From contig JAEUKK010000080.1 in assembly GCA_016792625.1 (NCBI GenBank), forward strand, positions 1 through 60,650: 60,650 bases of DNA, given 5' to 3'. This DNA is from Deltaproteobacteria bacterium. GTDB lineage: Bacteria > Myxococcota_A > UBA796 > UBA2385. The notes beneath the pieces are model-generated. The model did not search any database, was not told where the DNA came from, and worked only from the letters and a program-made list of their open reading frames with translations. Below are positions 50,581 through 59,429 of the stretch, piece by piece (positions within the stretch are counted from its first letter, which is position 1; each line of letters opens with the position of its first letter). The translations under genes were made by a program, and so were the position numbers.

Positions 50581-53076
50581 TCAGCGCAGCCCGCCCTGCG
50601 GCAGCGCGCGCAGCTCGTCGACCCCGAGCACCTCCAGCCGCCCAGAGCGGCCCGCGGCCTGCAGCTCAGCCCCGAGCCGCCGCGCTTCCTCCACCTCCTC
50701 ATCGGACTGGGCGATCAAGCCCAAGATCTGCGCCGTGATGCCCCGCCAGGGCAGGGCCCGGGCCTCCTCCTGCAGCAGGCCGCGCTCGCCGGCCGCCGCG
50801 GCCGCCCCGCAGCGCAGGGCCAGCGCCCGGCTCAGCGCCCGGGCCGCGCCCGCGTCGGCCCGCCCGCTGGACTCCGCCGCCGCCTGGGCCAGCGCGCAGG
50901 CCCGATCAGAGCGCCCGGCCCGCCAGGCCACCGCCGCCTCATTGAGCTGCAGCAGGCCCTGCAGGGCGGGGGCGCCGAGCTCGGCCACCGCGGCGAGCAG
51001 CTCCTCATCGGGGGCCTGCGCGACCCCCGCCCGGTAGGCCCGCTCCCGCAGCCGCCACTCGGCGCGGGCCTCGACCATCGGCAGCCGGCAGGCCCGGGCC
51101 ACCGCGGCCGCCGCCCGGGCGTCGGCTTCGGCCTCGTCGAGCGCGCCCGCGGCCAGCCAGGCCGAGGCGGCCCCGAGCAGCGCGGCGGCGCGGCTGTCGG
51201 CCCGGCTCCGCCCCTCGGCCGAGGCCCGGTGCAAGGCGGCGGCCTCGAGGTGCCGCTCTTCGGCGTAGTGCAGCTGGGCGCGCCAGCCGAGCACGCGCCC
51301 GACCGTGTCGGGGCCCGGCGGCCCCTGGCGCTCCGCCTCGGCCCGGGCGACCGCGTCGGCGAGGGCCTCGGGGCTGATCGCGCTCGCCGCCATCACGCCC
51401 AGGCCGACCCGCCAGTCCTCCAGATCGGCGTCTGGCAGGGGATCGAGGCTGAAGCTCTCTGCGAAGGCCTCGGCCGCGCTGCCCGCCCAGAGCAGGCCAA
51501 AACCCCGGAGCAAGGCAGCCACCGCCGGGTCCGCGAGGCGCCCCCCGCCCGCCGCGCGGGCGGCCCGGTCCAGCGCGCCCGGGCGCCCGGTGGCCAGGGC
51601 GTGCCCGGCGAGGCGCAGCAGCAGGGCCCGGCCGAGCCCGCCGCCGCGCTCTTCGGCGACCGGCAGCACCTCCTCGAGCACCGCGAGCGCGAGGCCCAGG
51701 CGGCCGTCGCGCCCCCGCGCCGCAGCCAACGCGAGCGCCTCCTCCAAGATCGCCTCAGGGGCGCCGCTCCGGAGCAGCACGCCCAGGCGCTCCGGGCTCC
51801 CCTGCGGCAATGCGCCGGCCAGCGCCCCGAGCGCGTGGGGCGGCAGGGGCTGCCCGACCGGCGGCCGCAGCGCGCGCACCGCGGTGGGCGGCCCGGCGCC
51901 GGTGGGCAGGGCCTCCACCGCGCCAAGCGCGGCCAGCTCTGCGAGAGCGACGTCCATTACATCATCTTCGCAGCCCAACAGCGCCAAGAGGCCCGGGCGA
52001 TCCACCGGGGCGCCGGCCGACCAGAGCCAAGCGAGCGCCTGCGCCGCGACCGGGTGGGCGGGCAACGCCGGGGGGCCCGCGGGGGCCCGCGGGCGCAGCG
52101 CTTCGGCGGCGAGGTGATCCAGCCCGGCCCGGCTCACCCGCAGGCGCGCCCCGTCGACCCGGGCGAGGCCCTGGGCGACCCAGGCGCCGAGCTCGGCCAA
52201 GATCCGCTCCGGCGCCCCGCCAGCCCGCGCCCAGAGCGCGTCCGCGGCGTCGGTTTGCAGGTGGAAGACGCGGTCGGGCCCCCAAAATAAGGCCCGCAGA
52301 TCAGCCGGCCCCTCCACCGGCCCCGCCGGGCAGGGCAGCGCGGGCCCGGGCCCCGCGGCGGCGCCGATCCGGCCCAGCGCGCCGCGGGCCGAGGCCGGGC
52401 GCGCGTCGGGATCGACGTGCAGGAGGTCGTCGATGAGGGCGCGCCAGCCCGGCGGCAGGGCGGGCAGCGCGTCGAGGGCCGACCACCGCGCCCCGGGCAG
52501 CGCGGGCGGGGCCTGGCCGGTGAGCGCGTGCACGATGAGCAGACCGACGGCGAAGAGGTCGGCCGCGGGCCCGGGCGCGCGGCCCGCCCAGACCTCGGGC
52601 GCGGCCCAGCCGGGGCTGCCCGCCCCCTCCCCCGGCGCGCCCTCGGCGGCGGCGAGGCCGAGGTCGAGCAGGCGCAGGCCGCCGCCCTCCTCGAGGATGA
52701 CGTGCTCAGGCTTCAGATCGAGGTGCAGCAGGCCTTGACCGTGCAAGGCGTCCAAGGCGAGCAGCAGGCCGCGCAGGGGCGCCTCGACGGTGGCGGGCGG
52801 CAGGGGCGCGGCGCCGCCCGGCCAAGGCTGCCCCTCGATCCGCTCGAGGACCACCCACCAGCCGGTCGGGCCGCGCACCGCGTCGAGCACGCGGGGCAGG
52901 CAGGGCAGCGCGAGGCCCCGCAGCAGGGCCAGCTCGCGGGCCACCCGCGCTTGGCCGGTGGCCCGGGGCTGCTTGAGCGCGCCGCGCGCCCCGGTTTGGC
53001 GGTGGCGCACGGCGAGCACCCGCGCGTTCGCGCCCTCGCCGAGTGACCCGAGCACCTCCCAGTCCGGCAGCTCCAC
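50581..53076 (-). CDS. Atypical Ser/Thr kinase with long helical-repeat C-terminus
   Basis: 831 residues. Kinase domain 6-240: GEGANARV loop, Lys35 (GALKQP), HLDLKPEH instead of HRDLKPxN (Asp120 kept, Arg to Leu, Asn to His125), DLG (138-140) instead of DFG. Lys, both Asp remain, so activity is possible but atypical. Residues 330-831 are Ala/Leu-rich helices resembling TPR/AAA-like transcription-activator repeats. The GTG start at 53076 has a weak site. The next gene upstream on the strand encodes a pseudokinase (98-base gap), so the two may work together. No membrane helix seen. Confidence 0.82.
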   Translation of the reverse strand: MELPDWEVLGSLGEGANARVLAVRHRQTGARGALKQPRATGQARVARELALLRGLALPCLPRVLDAVRGPTGWWVVLERIEGQPWPGGAAPLPPATVEAPLRGLLLALDALHGQGLLHLDLKPEHVILEEGGGLRLLDLGLAAAEGAPGEGAGSPGWAAPEVWAGRAPGPAADLFAVGLLIVHALTGQAPPALPGARWSALDALPALPPGWRALIDDLLHVDPDARPASARGALGRIGAAAGPGPALPCPAGPVEGPADLRALFWGPDRVFHLQTDAADALWARAGGAPERILAELGAWVAQGLARVDGARLRVSRAGLDHLAAEALRPRAPAGPPALPAHPVAAQALAWLWSAGAPVDRPGLLALLGCEDDVMDVALAELAALGAVEALPTGAGPPTAVRALRPPVGQPLPPHALGALAGALPQGSPERLGVLLRSGAPEAILEEALALAAARGRDGRLGLALAVLEEVLPVAEERGGGLGRALLLRLAGHALATGRPGALDRAARAAGGGRLADPAVAALLRGFGLLWAGSAAEAFAESFSLDPLPDADLEDWRVGLGVMAASAISPEALADAVARAEAERQGPPGPDTVGRVLGWRAQLHYAEERHLEAAALHRASAEGRSRADSRAAALLGAASAWLAAGALDEAEADARAAAAVARACRLPMVEARAEWRLRERAYRAGVAQAPDEELLAAVAELGAPALQGLLQLNEAAVAWRAGRSDRACALAQAAAESSGRADAGAARALSRALALRCGAAAAAGERGLLQEEARALPWRGITAQILGLIAQSDEEVEEARRLGAELQAAGRSGRLEVLGVDELRALPQGGLR

Positions 53077-53174
53077 CGCGCCCCCGCGCCCACGCGCGCC
53101 CTCCGTCTAAGGTGGCCACCGATACCGGACCGCCGGGGCGCCCACGGCCTCCCTTCGTCGCCGGCTCCCTCAGC

Positions 53175-54509
53175 TCAGGGCAGGCCCGCGCCGAGGCGCA
53201 CAGCACCGGCCGCAGTGACCAAAGCGCCGCCCAACACGGCGATCCAGCCAACCGCCGCGGCGACGCGCGCCGCCCACGCGGGCGCAGGCGCGGGGCGGGT
53301 CGCGGGCGGGAGCAGCCCCGCCGCCGCGGCGCGCAGGCCGGCGCCCACCGCAGCGATGACCCGGGGGTCAGCGGCAGCCGAAGGGGGCCGCACCAGGCCG
53401 CGGGCGGGGATCCGGGCGCCGTGCAGACCCTCTGGGCCGGCAGGATCAACCAGATCGAGCTCGGCGGCCTCGGCCTGCAGCGGCCGCGCGCGCGGCGGCC
53501 GGTGCGGGCTGGTCAGGGGGGCCGCGACCCGGGCGGTGCGGCCGGGCAGCGGCAGGTCGGCGAGGCGCGGGCCCGCCACCGTGGCCGCCACGGCGCCCAG
53601 CGCGCGCGCCACGTCGATCGCCGGCGGGCGGCGGCCCGGGGCGGCGCTCCACAGGCGGTCCTGCAGGGCGGCGACCGCCGGGTGCAGGCGCACCAGAGCG
53701 TCGCGCCCGCCGAGCTGGTGCAGGGGGCTGCGCCGCGACAAGTCGGCCCCCCCGGGGAGCAGCACCGCCGTGAACAGCTCGCCCAGCGCCCACAGATCGC
53801 CCGCCGGCGTGGGCACGCCCACCACCGGCGCGCCCTGGGGGTCGGTCTCGAGATCAAACAGCAGGCCGTCATCTTCGGTGTGGTGCGCCGCCGTCGCGCG
53901 GGCGCCGCTCAGGCCCGTGAGCACCACCCGGCCGGCGGGGCAGACCCGCACGTTCTCGGCGCGCAGCCCGCCGTGGCAGAGGCCCATGCGGGCGCCAGCG
54001 AGGTCACGCGCGGCGTGGATGGCGGCGAGGCCGCGGGCGACCCCGGCCAGCAGCTCGAGCCCAGCGCGCAGGGGCAGCGGGCCCGAGGCCAACATGTCGA
54101 GCAGATCCGCGCCGGGCAGCTCTTCGAGCACCAGCTGCGGGCCATCGGCCCCCTCGATCCGATCAAGCAGGCGCACCACATGCGGGCTCTGCAGGCGGGC
54201 CAGGACCGCGCCCTCTTGGCGCAGCGCCCGCTCGGCGCCCGGGGCACCAGCGAGGGTGGGGCAGAGCTGCTTGACCACCACCACGCGGGAGAAGCCCCCG
54301 GGGCCGGCCAGCGTGGCGCGCTGCACGAGGTGGCGGGGGCCAAGCGAGAGGCGGTCGAGGTAGTGCAGGGCGACCGCCCGGCGCCGGGGGGCCTGCGCGA
54401 CCGGGAGGGCGGCCACCACGGTGGCCTCGTCATCGCCCAGCGCGGCGGCGGCGCGGGCGGGGCGGAGCTGGGCGAGCGCGGGGGGGCAGGCCTGAGCGAG
54501 AGCGAGCAT
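53175..54509 (-). CDS. Membrane-anchored pseudokinase
   Basis: 444 residues from ATG 54509 (GGAG six bases upstream). The N-lobe keeps GPGGFSRVVVVKQL (Lys80). The catalytic loop reads LCHGGLRAENVRV: HRD has become HGG (Asp lost, Asn186 kept). DFG has become GLSG. The C-lobe helix (GDLWALGELFTAVLLPG) is normal. A Pro-rich linker leads to one membrane helix (VGWIAVLGGALVTAAGAV, about 415-435). A non-catalytic kinase fold in the membrane, probably an allosteric partner of the neighbouring kinase (inference). Confidence 0.8.
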   Translation of the reverse strand: MLALAQACPPALAQLRPARAAAALGDDEATVVAALPVAQAPRRRAVALHYLDRLSLGPRHLVQRATLAGPGGFSRVVVVKQLCPTLAGAPGAERALRQEGAVLARLQSPHVVRLLDRIEGADGPQLVLEELPGADLLDMLASGPLPLRAGLELLAGVARGLAAIHAARDLAGARMGLCHGGLRAENVRVCPAGRVVLTGLSGARATAAHHTEDDGLLFDLETDPQGAPVVGVPTPAGDLWALGELFTAVLLPGGADLSRRSPLHQLGGRDALVRLHPAVAALQDRLWSAAPGRRPPAIDVARALGAVAATVAGPRLADLPLPGRTARVAAPLTSPHRPPRARPLQAEAAELDLVDPAGPEGLHGARIPARGLVRPPSAAADPRVIAAVGAGLRAAAAGLLPPATRPAPAPAWAARVAAAVGWIAVLGGALVTAAGAVRLGAGLP

Positions 54510-54586
54510 GCGGACCTCCGCCCCTATGTGGCGGAGGAGGGCGGATCTGGACCGGGCGCTGCGAAAAAAAGCGCGCAGGCGCCCGT

Positions 54587-54991
54587 TCAGCCCACCGGCG
54601 GGAGGCGCGCCGCGACGGTCTTCGGCGCGACAGCCCGGAAGCTCTCGACCAACCACCCACGAAGCAAACCCAGGGGCACCTGCTGGCCTGGGTCGAGGCG
54701 CATCGAGACCCAGCCGCTCTTTCCGAGGTTGTAGCCGGCGGGGGCGCAGCCAGGCAGCGCCAGCGCCACCCCCTGCGACAGGGGCAGCTTGAGGGTCATG
54801 CCGACCTGGCCGGTCGGCGCGCCGAGGAAAGCGAAGACCTTGCCGCGGACCTTGAGCACCGCCTCACCCCAGGGGTAGTCGATGTTCACCTCGGGCCAGC
54901 CCAAGCCCAGGTCGACCAGGGCCGCCACCGCGTCGGCGGCGGCGCACAGCGGCTCGCCCGCGGCCCCCGCCACCTCCCACTCTGCACCCAT
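54587..54991 (-). CDS. MmcQ/YjbR-like small protein
   Basis: 134 residues. The YjbR/MmcQ pattern is visible: PEVNIDYPWGEAVLKVRGKVFAFLG, then MTLKLPL, and KSGWVSMRLDPGQQVPLGLLRGWLVESF. In this family the CyaY-like fold binds DNA or is of unknown role. ATG 54991 is chosen to fit the family; the Shine-Dalgarno is weak and the frame is open upstream. It lies upstream of the pseudokinase gene by 77 bases. Confidence 0.8.
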   Translation of the reverse strand: MGAEWEVAGAAGEPLCAAADAVAALVDLGLGWPEVNIDYPWGEAVLKVRGKVFAFLGAPTGQVGMTLKLPLSQGVALALPGCAPAGYNLGKSGWVSMRLDPGQQVPLGLLRGWLVESFRAVAPKTVAARLPPVG

Positions 54992-55082
54992 GCGCGACCC
55001 CAACGCGCGCCAAGGGTGGCCACGCTCCACCCCATCCTCCGCCCGCCGCGCTGACCTGTCAAGGTTGCTCCTCGAACTCAGG

Positions 55083-55088
55083 TTATAG
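55083..55088 (+). promoter_or_regulatory. Possible -10 element TTATAG
   Basis: TTATAG, 53 bases before the ATG at 55142, in a locally AT-richer patch. No convincing -35 at 16-18 bases. Weak. Confidence 0.25.
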
Positions 55089-55141
55089 GGGCAGCCCTGA
55101 CCGGCCGCCACGGCGGCCACCCCCGACGCAGAGGAGCACCC

Positions 55142-56110
55142 ATGCGCAAGACCATCGTCGCCGTCACCATCCTGAGCCTCAGCGGCGTGGCCTCGGCCAC
55201 CCCCGCCCGCGTCGAGGCGCTGAGCGGCAACCCCGGCTTCGTCGACAACAGCGACCCGCTGCTCTACCCCTCGACCATCGCGCCGGTCGGCGACGCGGTG
55301 AACCTCAACTACGGCGTCGCCCAGGTCGACGGCGGGGCCACCTTCGCCGGTGGCAAGATGCTGCACTTCAGCCGCGACGGCCTCGCGCCGAACGCGCCCG
55401 GTCCGGGCACCCCGGGCAGCTGGATGGCCGTCTACGGCCAAGGTGACGGCAGCACTGGCTGGCTGACCCGCACCACCTGGGTCGACGACAAGTTCACCGT
55501 CGGCGGCGTGTGGGGCAAGGGCGGCTGGGACCGCACCACCTCGAACCTCGCGATCGGCGGCGACATCTCCATGCTCGGCGACGCCGCGGCCGACGAGAAG
55601 AAGTGGGCGGTCAACCTGCAGGCCCGCGGCCGCAACCTGCAAGAGAACAAGCTCATGGCCTGGAACGCCGGCCTGCTCTACGACACCGACAGCGAGGCGG
55701 TCGGCCTCTCGGGCGGTCTGGCCCTCGGCCCCCGCTGGGTCAACGACAAGGTGCGCGCCGCCATCGCGGTCGGGCCGGCCCTGCAGCTGGTCTCGGTCGA
55801 TGACAGCCTGCCGCTGACCTTGAACATCCCCGTGGCCAACGTCGCCGCCGAGTACAACATCAAAGAGTGGCTGCTGCTGCGCGGCTCCACCACCGCTGGC
55901 TGGACGGTCACCGCCGCCGACTCGGCCGAGTTCACCGACACCGAGACCTGGAGCAGCCAGGTCGGCGGCATGGTCGGCCTCGGCTTTAAGCGCGACACCG
56001 CCCAGTTCGACATGGCGGTCAACCCCGGCTGGCTGGTCGGCGGGCCCTTCCTGCTCTCTGGCACGGCGGCCCCGATGTTCGCCACGATCTCGGGCCGCAT
56101 CACGCTCTGA
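55142..56110 (+). CDS. Outer-membrane beta-barrel protein (porin-like)
   Basis: 322 residues. The signal peptide MRKTIVAVTILSLSGVASA is followed by many short amphipathic strands (VNLNYGVAQVDGGATFAGG, WLTRTTWVDDKFTVGGVWG, KWAVNLQARGRNLQ, EWLLLRGSTTAGWTV, MVGLGFKRDTAQFDMAVNPG) and a final strand TISGRITL that ends near an aromatic-free Leu. GAGGAG six bases before ATG 55142 is strong and codon use is highly biased, so expression may be high. It is followed by a hairpin. Unknown substrate. Confidence 0.8.
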   Translation: MRKTIVAVTILSLSGVASATPARVEALSGNPGFVDNSDPLLYPSTIAPVGDAVNLNYGVAQVDGGATFAGGKMLHFSRDGLAPNAPGPGTPGSWMAVYGQGDGSTGWLTRTTWVDDKFTVGGVWGKGGWDRTTSNLAIGGDISMLGDAAADEKKWAVNLQARGRNLQENKLMAWNAGLLYDTDSEAVGLSGGLALGPRWVNDKVRAAIAVGPALQLVSVDDSLPLTLNIPVANVAAEYNIKEWLLLRGSTTAGWTVTAADSAEFTDTETWSSQVGGMVGLGFKRDTAQFDMAVNPGWLVGGPFLLSGTAAPMFATISGRITL

Positions 56111-56127
56111 GCCCTCCCCCGGGGGTC

Positions 56128-56147
56128 GGCGCTCCCCGCGGGGCGCC
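56128..56147 (+). terminator. Possible terminator hairpin
   Basis: GGCG and CCCC arms pair with GGGG and CGCC across a GC turn with a two-base bulge, 18 bases after the porin stop. There is no U-run. Confidence 0.35.
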
Positions 56148-56197
56148 GCTCCCGCTCCGGGGGCTGGTCCCTCCCCTCACCTCCCCCGGAGCCCCCG

Positions 56198-56758
56198 ATG
56201 TCCTCCCTGCTCCTCCTGCTCAGCCTCGCCGTCCCCTGGGCTGCAGCCGCGCCGGCCCGCCCGCTGACCCCCGCCGAGCGCAGCGCGGCGGGCGCGCCGC
56301 TGGGCCGCGACTTCTCCCCCGACGCCGAGCAGAGCTTCCGGGTCACCCTCGCCCCCGTCGGCGAAGTTGACGTGCTGACCGGTGATCAGGCGGGCACCCC
56401 CTCTGTGGCGGTGGTGAAAGGTGACCGGGTGCTGCAGCGCCTGCCCATCGACCCGACCCCTGGGCGGGTGAGCTGGGGCGGGATCATGGGCGTCATGTTC
56501 GTCGATCTCGACAAAGATGGCGCCGACGACATCCTCGCCATGGCCGACGTCTGCGCGGGCATGGACTGCCAAAAGAACGCCTACGTCAGCGTCCTCGCCC
56601 TAATCCAGCGCCAGGGCAGCTTCTTGCCGGCCCGGGCCTGGGCCTCGGCCATCCCCTACGACGTGGTCAAGGCCGGCCTGGGCAGCGTGCGCTCCTACGC
56701 CAAGGCCCGCCCCGCCCGCCTCGAGCCCGACGAACAAGGCAAGGGCCCCGCCCGCTGA
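56198..56758 (+). CDS. Small secreted protein with FG-GAP/EF-like calcium loop
   Basis: 186 residues. The signal is LLLLLSLAVPWAAAAPA. The mature part includes MFVDLDKDGADDILAMADVC, a DxDxDGxxD loop as in FG-GAP/VCBS repeats, and a Cys pair (VCAGMDC). ATG 56198 has GGAG six bases upstream. It follows the porin gene by 87 bases with a hairpin between. The function is unknown. Confidence 0.7.
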   Translation: MSSLLLLLSLAVPWAAAAPARPLTPAERSAAGAPLGRDFSPDAEQSFRVTLAPVGEVDVLTGDQAGTPSVAVVKGDRVLQRLPIDPTPGRVSWGGIMGVMFVDLDKDGADDILAMADVCAGMDCQKNAYVSVLALIQRQGSFLPARAWASAIPYDVVKAGLGSVRSYAKARPARLEPDEQGKGPAR

Positions 56759-56779
56759 GGCGGCCGCCCGGCCCGCGCC

Positions 56780-58582
56780 TCAGGCCGCGAACTGCCGCTC
56801 GACCAGCCGCTTGTACAGGCCGTCCTGCCGCAGCAGCTCGTCGTGGGTGCCCGCCTCGACCGCGCGGCCCCCGTCGATGACCACCACGCGGTCGGCCTCG
56901 CGCACCGTGCTCAGCCGGTGGGCGATGATCAGCGTGGTGCGGCCTTGCATCAGGCGATCCAGCGCCTCTTGCACCAAGTGCTCGCTCTCCGCGTCGAGCG
57001 CCGAGGTGGCCTCGTCGAGCACGAGCACCCGCGGGTCTTTCAGCAGCGCGCGGGCGATGGCGATGCGCTGCTTCTGGCCGCCGGACAGCCGCACCCCACG
57101 CTCGCCCACCCGGGTCTCGTAGCCGTCGGGGAAGGCCGACACGAAGTCATGGGCGTTGGCGGCGCGGGCCGCGGCCATCACCTGCTCGGTCGTGGCCTCG
57201 GGGCGCCCGTAGCGAATGTTCTCGGTGATCGAGGTGGCGAAGAGGATGGGCTCCTGGCTCACCACGCCGACCTGCTCGCGCAGCCACCCTGCGTCGAGGC
57301 CGCGCAGGGGCGCGCCGTCCAGCAGCACCTCCCCTCCCTGGGGGTCGTAGAAGCGCGAGAGCAGCGCCGCCACGGTGCTCTTTCCCCCACCCGAGGGGCC
57401 GACCAAGGCCACCTGCTCACCCGGGGCCAGGGCGAGGGCGAGGCCCTGCAGCACCGGCGCGTCGGGGCGGGTCGGATAGGCGAAGTGCACGGCTTCGAGG
57501 CGCACCTCACCGCGCACCTCGGCCGGGCGGGCGCCGCCGGTCTGCTGCCCGGGCTCGCGGTCCATCAGCTCAAAAACCCGCGCGCTGGCGCCGATCGCCT
57601 TGCTAAAGTCCTCATACAGGCTGGACAGGGCGCCGATTGAGAAGGCCACAGTCAGCGTGTACATGAGAAAACTGGTCAGATCACCGACTGACAGGGTGCC
57701 CTCGACGAGCATCGTGCCGCCCATCCACAAGACCGCGGCGATGGCGCTGTAGCCGGCGAAGGTCACGAGGCCGGTGAAGCCGGCGCCCATGGTCGCCCGC
57801 TTGCGGGCGAGCGCGAAGCCTTCGTCGACCGCGGCCCGGTAGCGGGCCACCTCGTGCTCCTCGCGGGCGAAGGCGCGCACGGTGCGCAGCCCCGAGAGGG
57901 CCTCTTCGGCGACCGCGCTCGAGCGGGCGAGCGCGTCTTGGACCTGGGTGGACAAGGTGCGCAGCAGCCGGCCATAGATGCCCGCACCCGCCGCGACCAC
58001 GGGGACCACGGCGAGCATCACCAGCGTCAGCTTCCACGAGATCCAGAACAGCACGCCGATCGCGCCAATCGCGCCGAGCAGGTAGCGCAACAGCATCGAC
58101 ACGTTGACCGTGACGGCGTTTTGCAGCACGGTCGTGTCGCTGGCCAAGCGGTTGGTCAGCTCGCCGGTGCGCCGGGCGTCAAAGAAGCCCACCTCTTGCC
58201 GCATCAGCGCGGCGAAGAGGTCACCCCGCAGGCGCGCGACCACGCGCTCACCCGCCACGGTGAACAGCCAGGCCCGAACCGCCGAAGCGACGCCCACCAC
58301 GGCAAAGATGACGATCAAGGCCACCGCGGCCCGGTCGACCGCGCCGCGGGCCACGCCCGCCAACACCTCGTCGACCGTATCGCCGAGCAGCTTGGGAAAG
58401 GCCAAATTGGCGGCGGTGCCGATGATCAGCGCGATCGACCCGGGCACGAGCAGGTGCAGCTCTGGGCGCGCGAGCTGCAAGAGCCGCAGGTAGCCGACCT
58501 GCGCAGGGGGCCGCCCCTCGTTGATCTCGAGGTGGTCGGCGGGTCGGGCGGGCGGCGGAGAGGCGCTGGGTGCGGTGGACAT
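56780..58582 (-). CDS. ABC exporter (ABCB/MsbA-like half-transporter)
   Basis: 600 residues. Six membrane helices (about 40-330) are followed by the nucleotide-binding domain with GPSGGGKSTVAALL (Walker A), LSGGQKQRIAIARAL (signature), VLVLDEATSALD (Walker B) and AHRLST (H-loop). It resembles lipid or peptide flippases (MsbA, TAP-like) and would function as a homodimer. The ATG at 58582 follows GGGGGG. Transcribed alone, converging on the small secreted protein gene. The substrate cannot be read; lipid export is plausible given nearby lipid enzymes. Confidence 0.93.
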   Translation of the reverse strand: MSTAPSASPPPARPADHLEINEGRPPAQVGYLRLLQLARPELHLLVPGSIALIIGTAANLAFPKLLGDTVDEVLAGVARGAVDRAAVALIVIFAVVGVASAVRAWLFTVAGERVVARLRGDLFAALMRQEVGFFDARRTGELTNRLASDTTVLQNAVTVNVSMLLRYLLGAIGAIGVLFWISWKLTLVMLAVVPVVAAGAGIYGRLLRTLSTQVQDALARSSAVAEEALSGLRTVRAFAREEHEVARYRAAVDEGFALARKRATMGAGFTGLVTFAGYSAIAAVLWMGGTMLVEGTLSVGDLTSFLMYTLTVAFSIGALSSLYEDFSKAIGASARVFELMDREPGQQTGGARPAEVRGEVRLEAVHFAYPTRPDAPVLQGLALALAPGEQVALVGPSGGGKSTVAALLSRFYDPQGGEVLLDGAPLRGLDAGWLREQVGVVSQEPILFATSITENIRYGRPEATTEQVMAAARAANAHDFVSAFPDGYETRVGERGVRLSGGQKQRIAIARALLKDPRVLVLDEATSALDAESEHLVQEALDRLMQGRTTLIIAHRLSTVREADRVVVIDGGRAVEAGTHDELLRQDGLYKRLVERQFAA

Positions 58583-58763
58583 GGGGCCCCCCTCGCCCCA
58601 AGCGCCACGGGGTCAAGGGGGGCGCGCGAGATTTCGCGGCCATGCGGTCGGCGCAGCTGCAGGCCAGGGGCCCGCGCTGCGCTGACGAATTTCGGCGCCG
58701 GGGCGCGGGCGGGCACGCTACGAGGCGCCCGCACACCCGCTCCCTCCCACCTTGGAGCCTCCC

Positions 58764-59165
58764 ATGTCCGAGACCGAGCTCGCCAACCCGGCCACCGTCG
58801 CCTCTGCTCAGATCGCCGAGCACCTCACCTTCCTCGCCTACGAGGTCAGCCAGAACGGCGAGGCGTGGTTCGCCCAGCACAGCACCCAGCCGAACCTGCG
58901 GCTGCGCGCGCTCGGCGGCGGCACCTTGATCGCCAGCTTCTTCGGCCTCAAGGGCGATCCGGCCACGGCCATCCGCTTCGCGAACGAGCTGAACCAGAAG
59001 GCGGTGGTGGCGCGCTTCCTCATCGACCCCGACGGTGACTTCGCGATGGAGGGCTGGATCGCCGCCCCCTACGACCGGGCCGCCTTCTCCGCCTGGATGG
59101 ACACGTGGCAGCGCGACTTTGGCGCGGTGGTCAACCACCCCGACGCCCAGAACCTGCTCCGCTGA
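58764..59165 (+). CDS. YbjN/T3SS-chaperone-fold protein
   Basis: 133 residues. The pattern is that of YbjN-like sensory regulators: helix QIAEHLTFLAYEVSQNG, strands LRLRALGGGTLIASFFGLKG, FANELNQKAVVARFLIDPDGDFAMEGWI, ending in FSAWMDTWQRDFGAVV. ATG 58764 follows GGAG with a 7-base gap. Transcribed alone; divergent from the ABC exporter gene. The function of the family is poorly defined (stress or motility regulation has been proposed). Confidence 0.72.
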   Translation: MSETELANPATVASAQIAEHLTFLAYEVSQNGEAWFAQHSTQPNLRLRALGGGTLIASFFGLKGDPATAIRFANELNQKAVVARFLIDPDGDFAMEGWIAAPYDRAAFSAWMDTWQRDFGAVVNHPDAQNLLR

Positions 59166-59291
59166 GCCCCCGGGCGGTCCCCGCGCGCTCCTGCGCCGGG
59201 CGACCGCGCCCACCCCGCCGCGCGGCGTGCCCACCTCCCCGGTGGCCGCTGCGCGGTCCGATTTTTGGGGCCACCGCCGCGCGAAGCAGCG

Positions 59292-59310
59292 CTGTCCACG
59301 CGGTGGACAG
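59292..59310. promoter_or_regulatory. Perfect 8-bp palindrome upstream of the desaturase
   Basis: CTGTCCAC-GCG-GTGGACAG, arms fully complementary, 119 bases before the desaturase start (59430). The centre (GCG) and length suit a dimeric repressor operator or a hairpin. Confidence 0.5.
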
Positions 59311-59429
59311 GCCGCCCGCGGCGTGGGCAACAAGCGGAGGCACCCAGGTCGAGGATGGCCTGCTGAACGGTAGGTTCACGCGGGCCCCCTCGGGAACGCC
59401 CCTTGCGAAGCGGGCGGGCAGAGGTGCCC

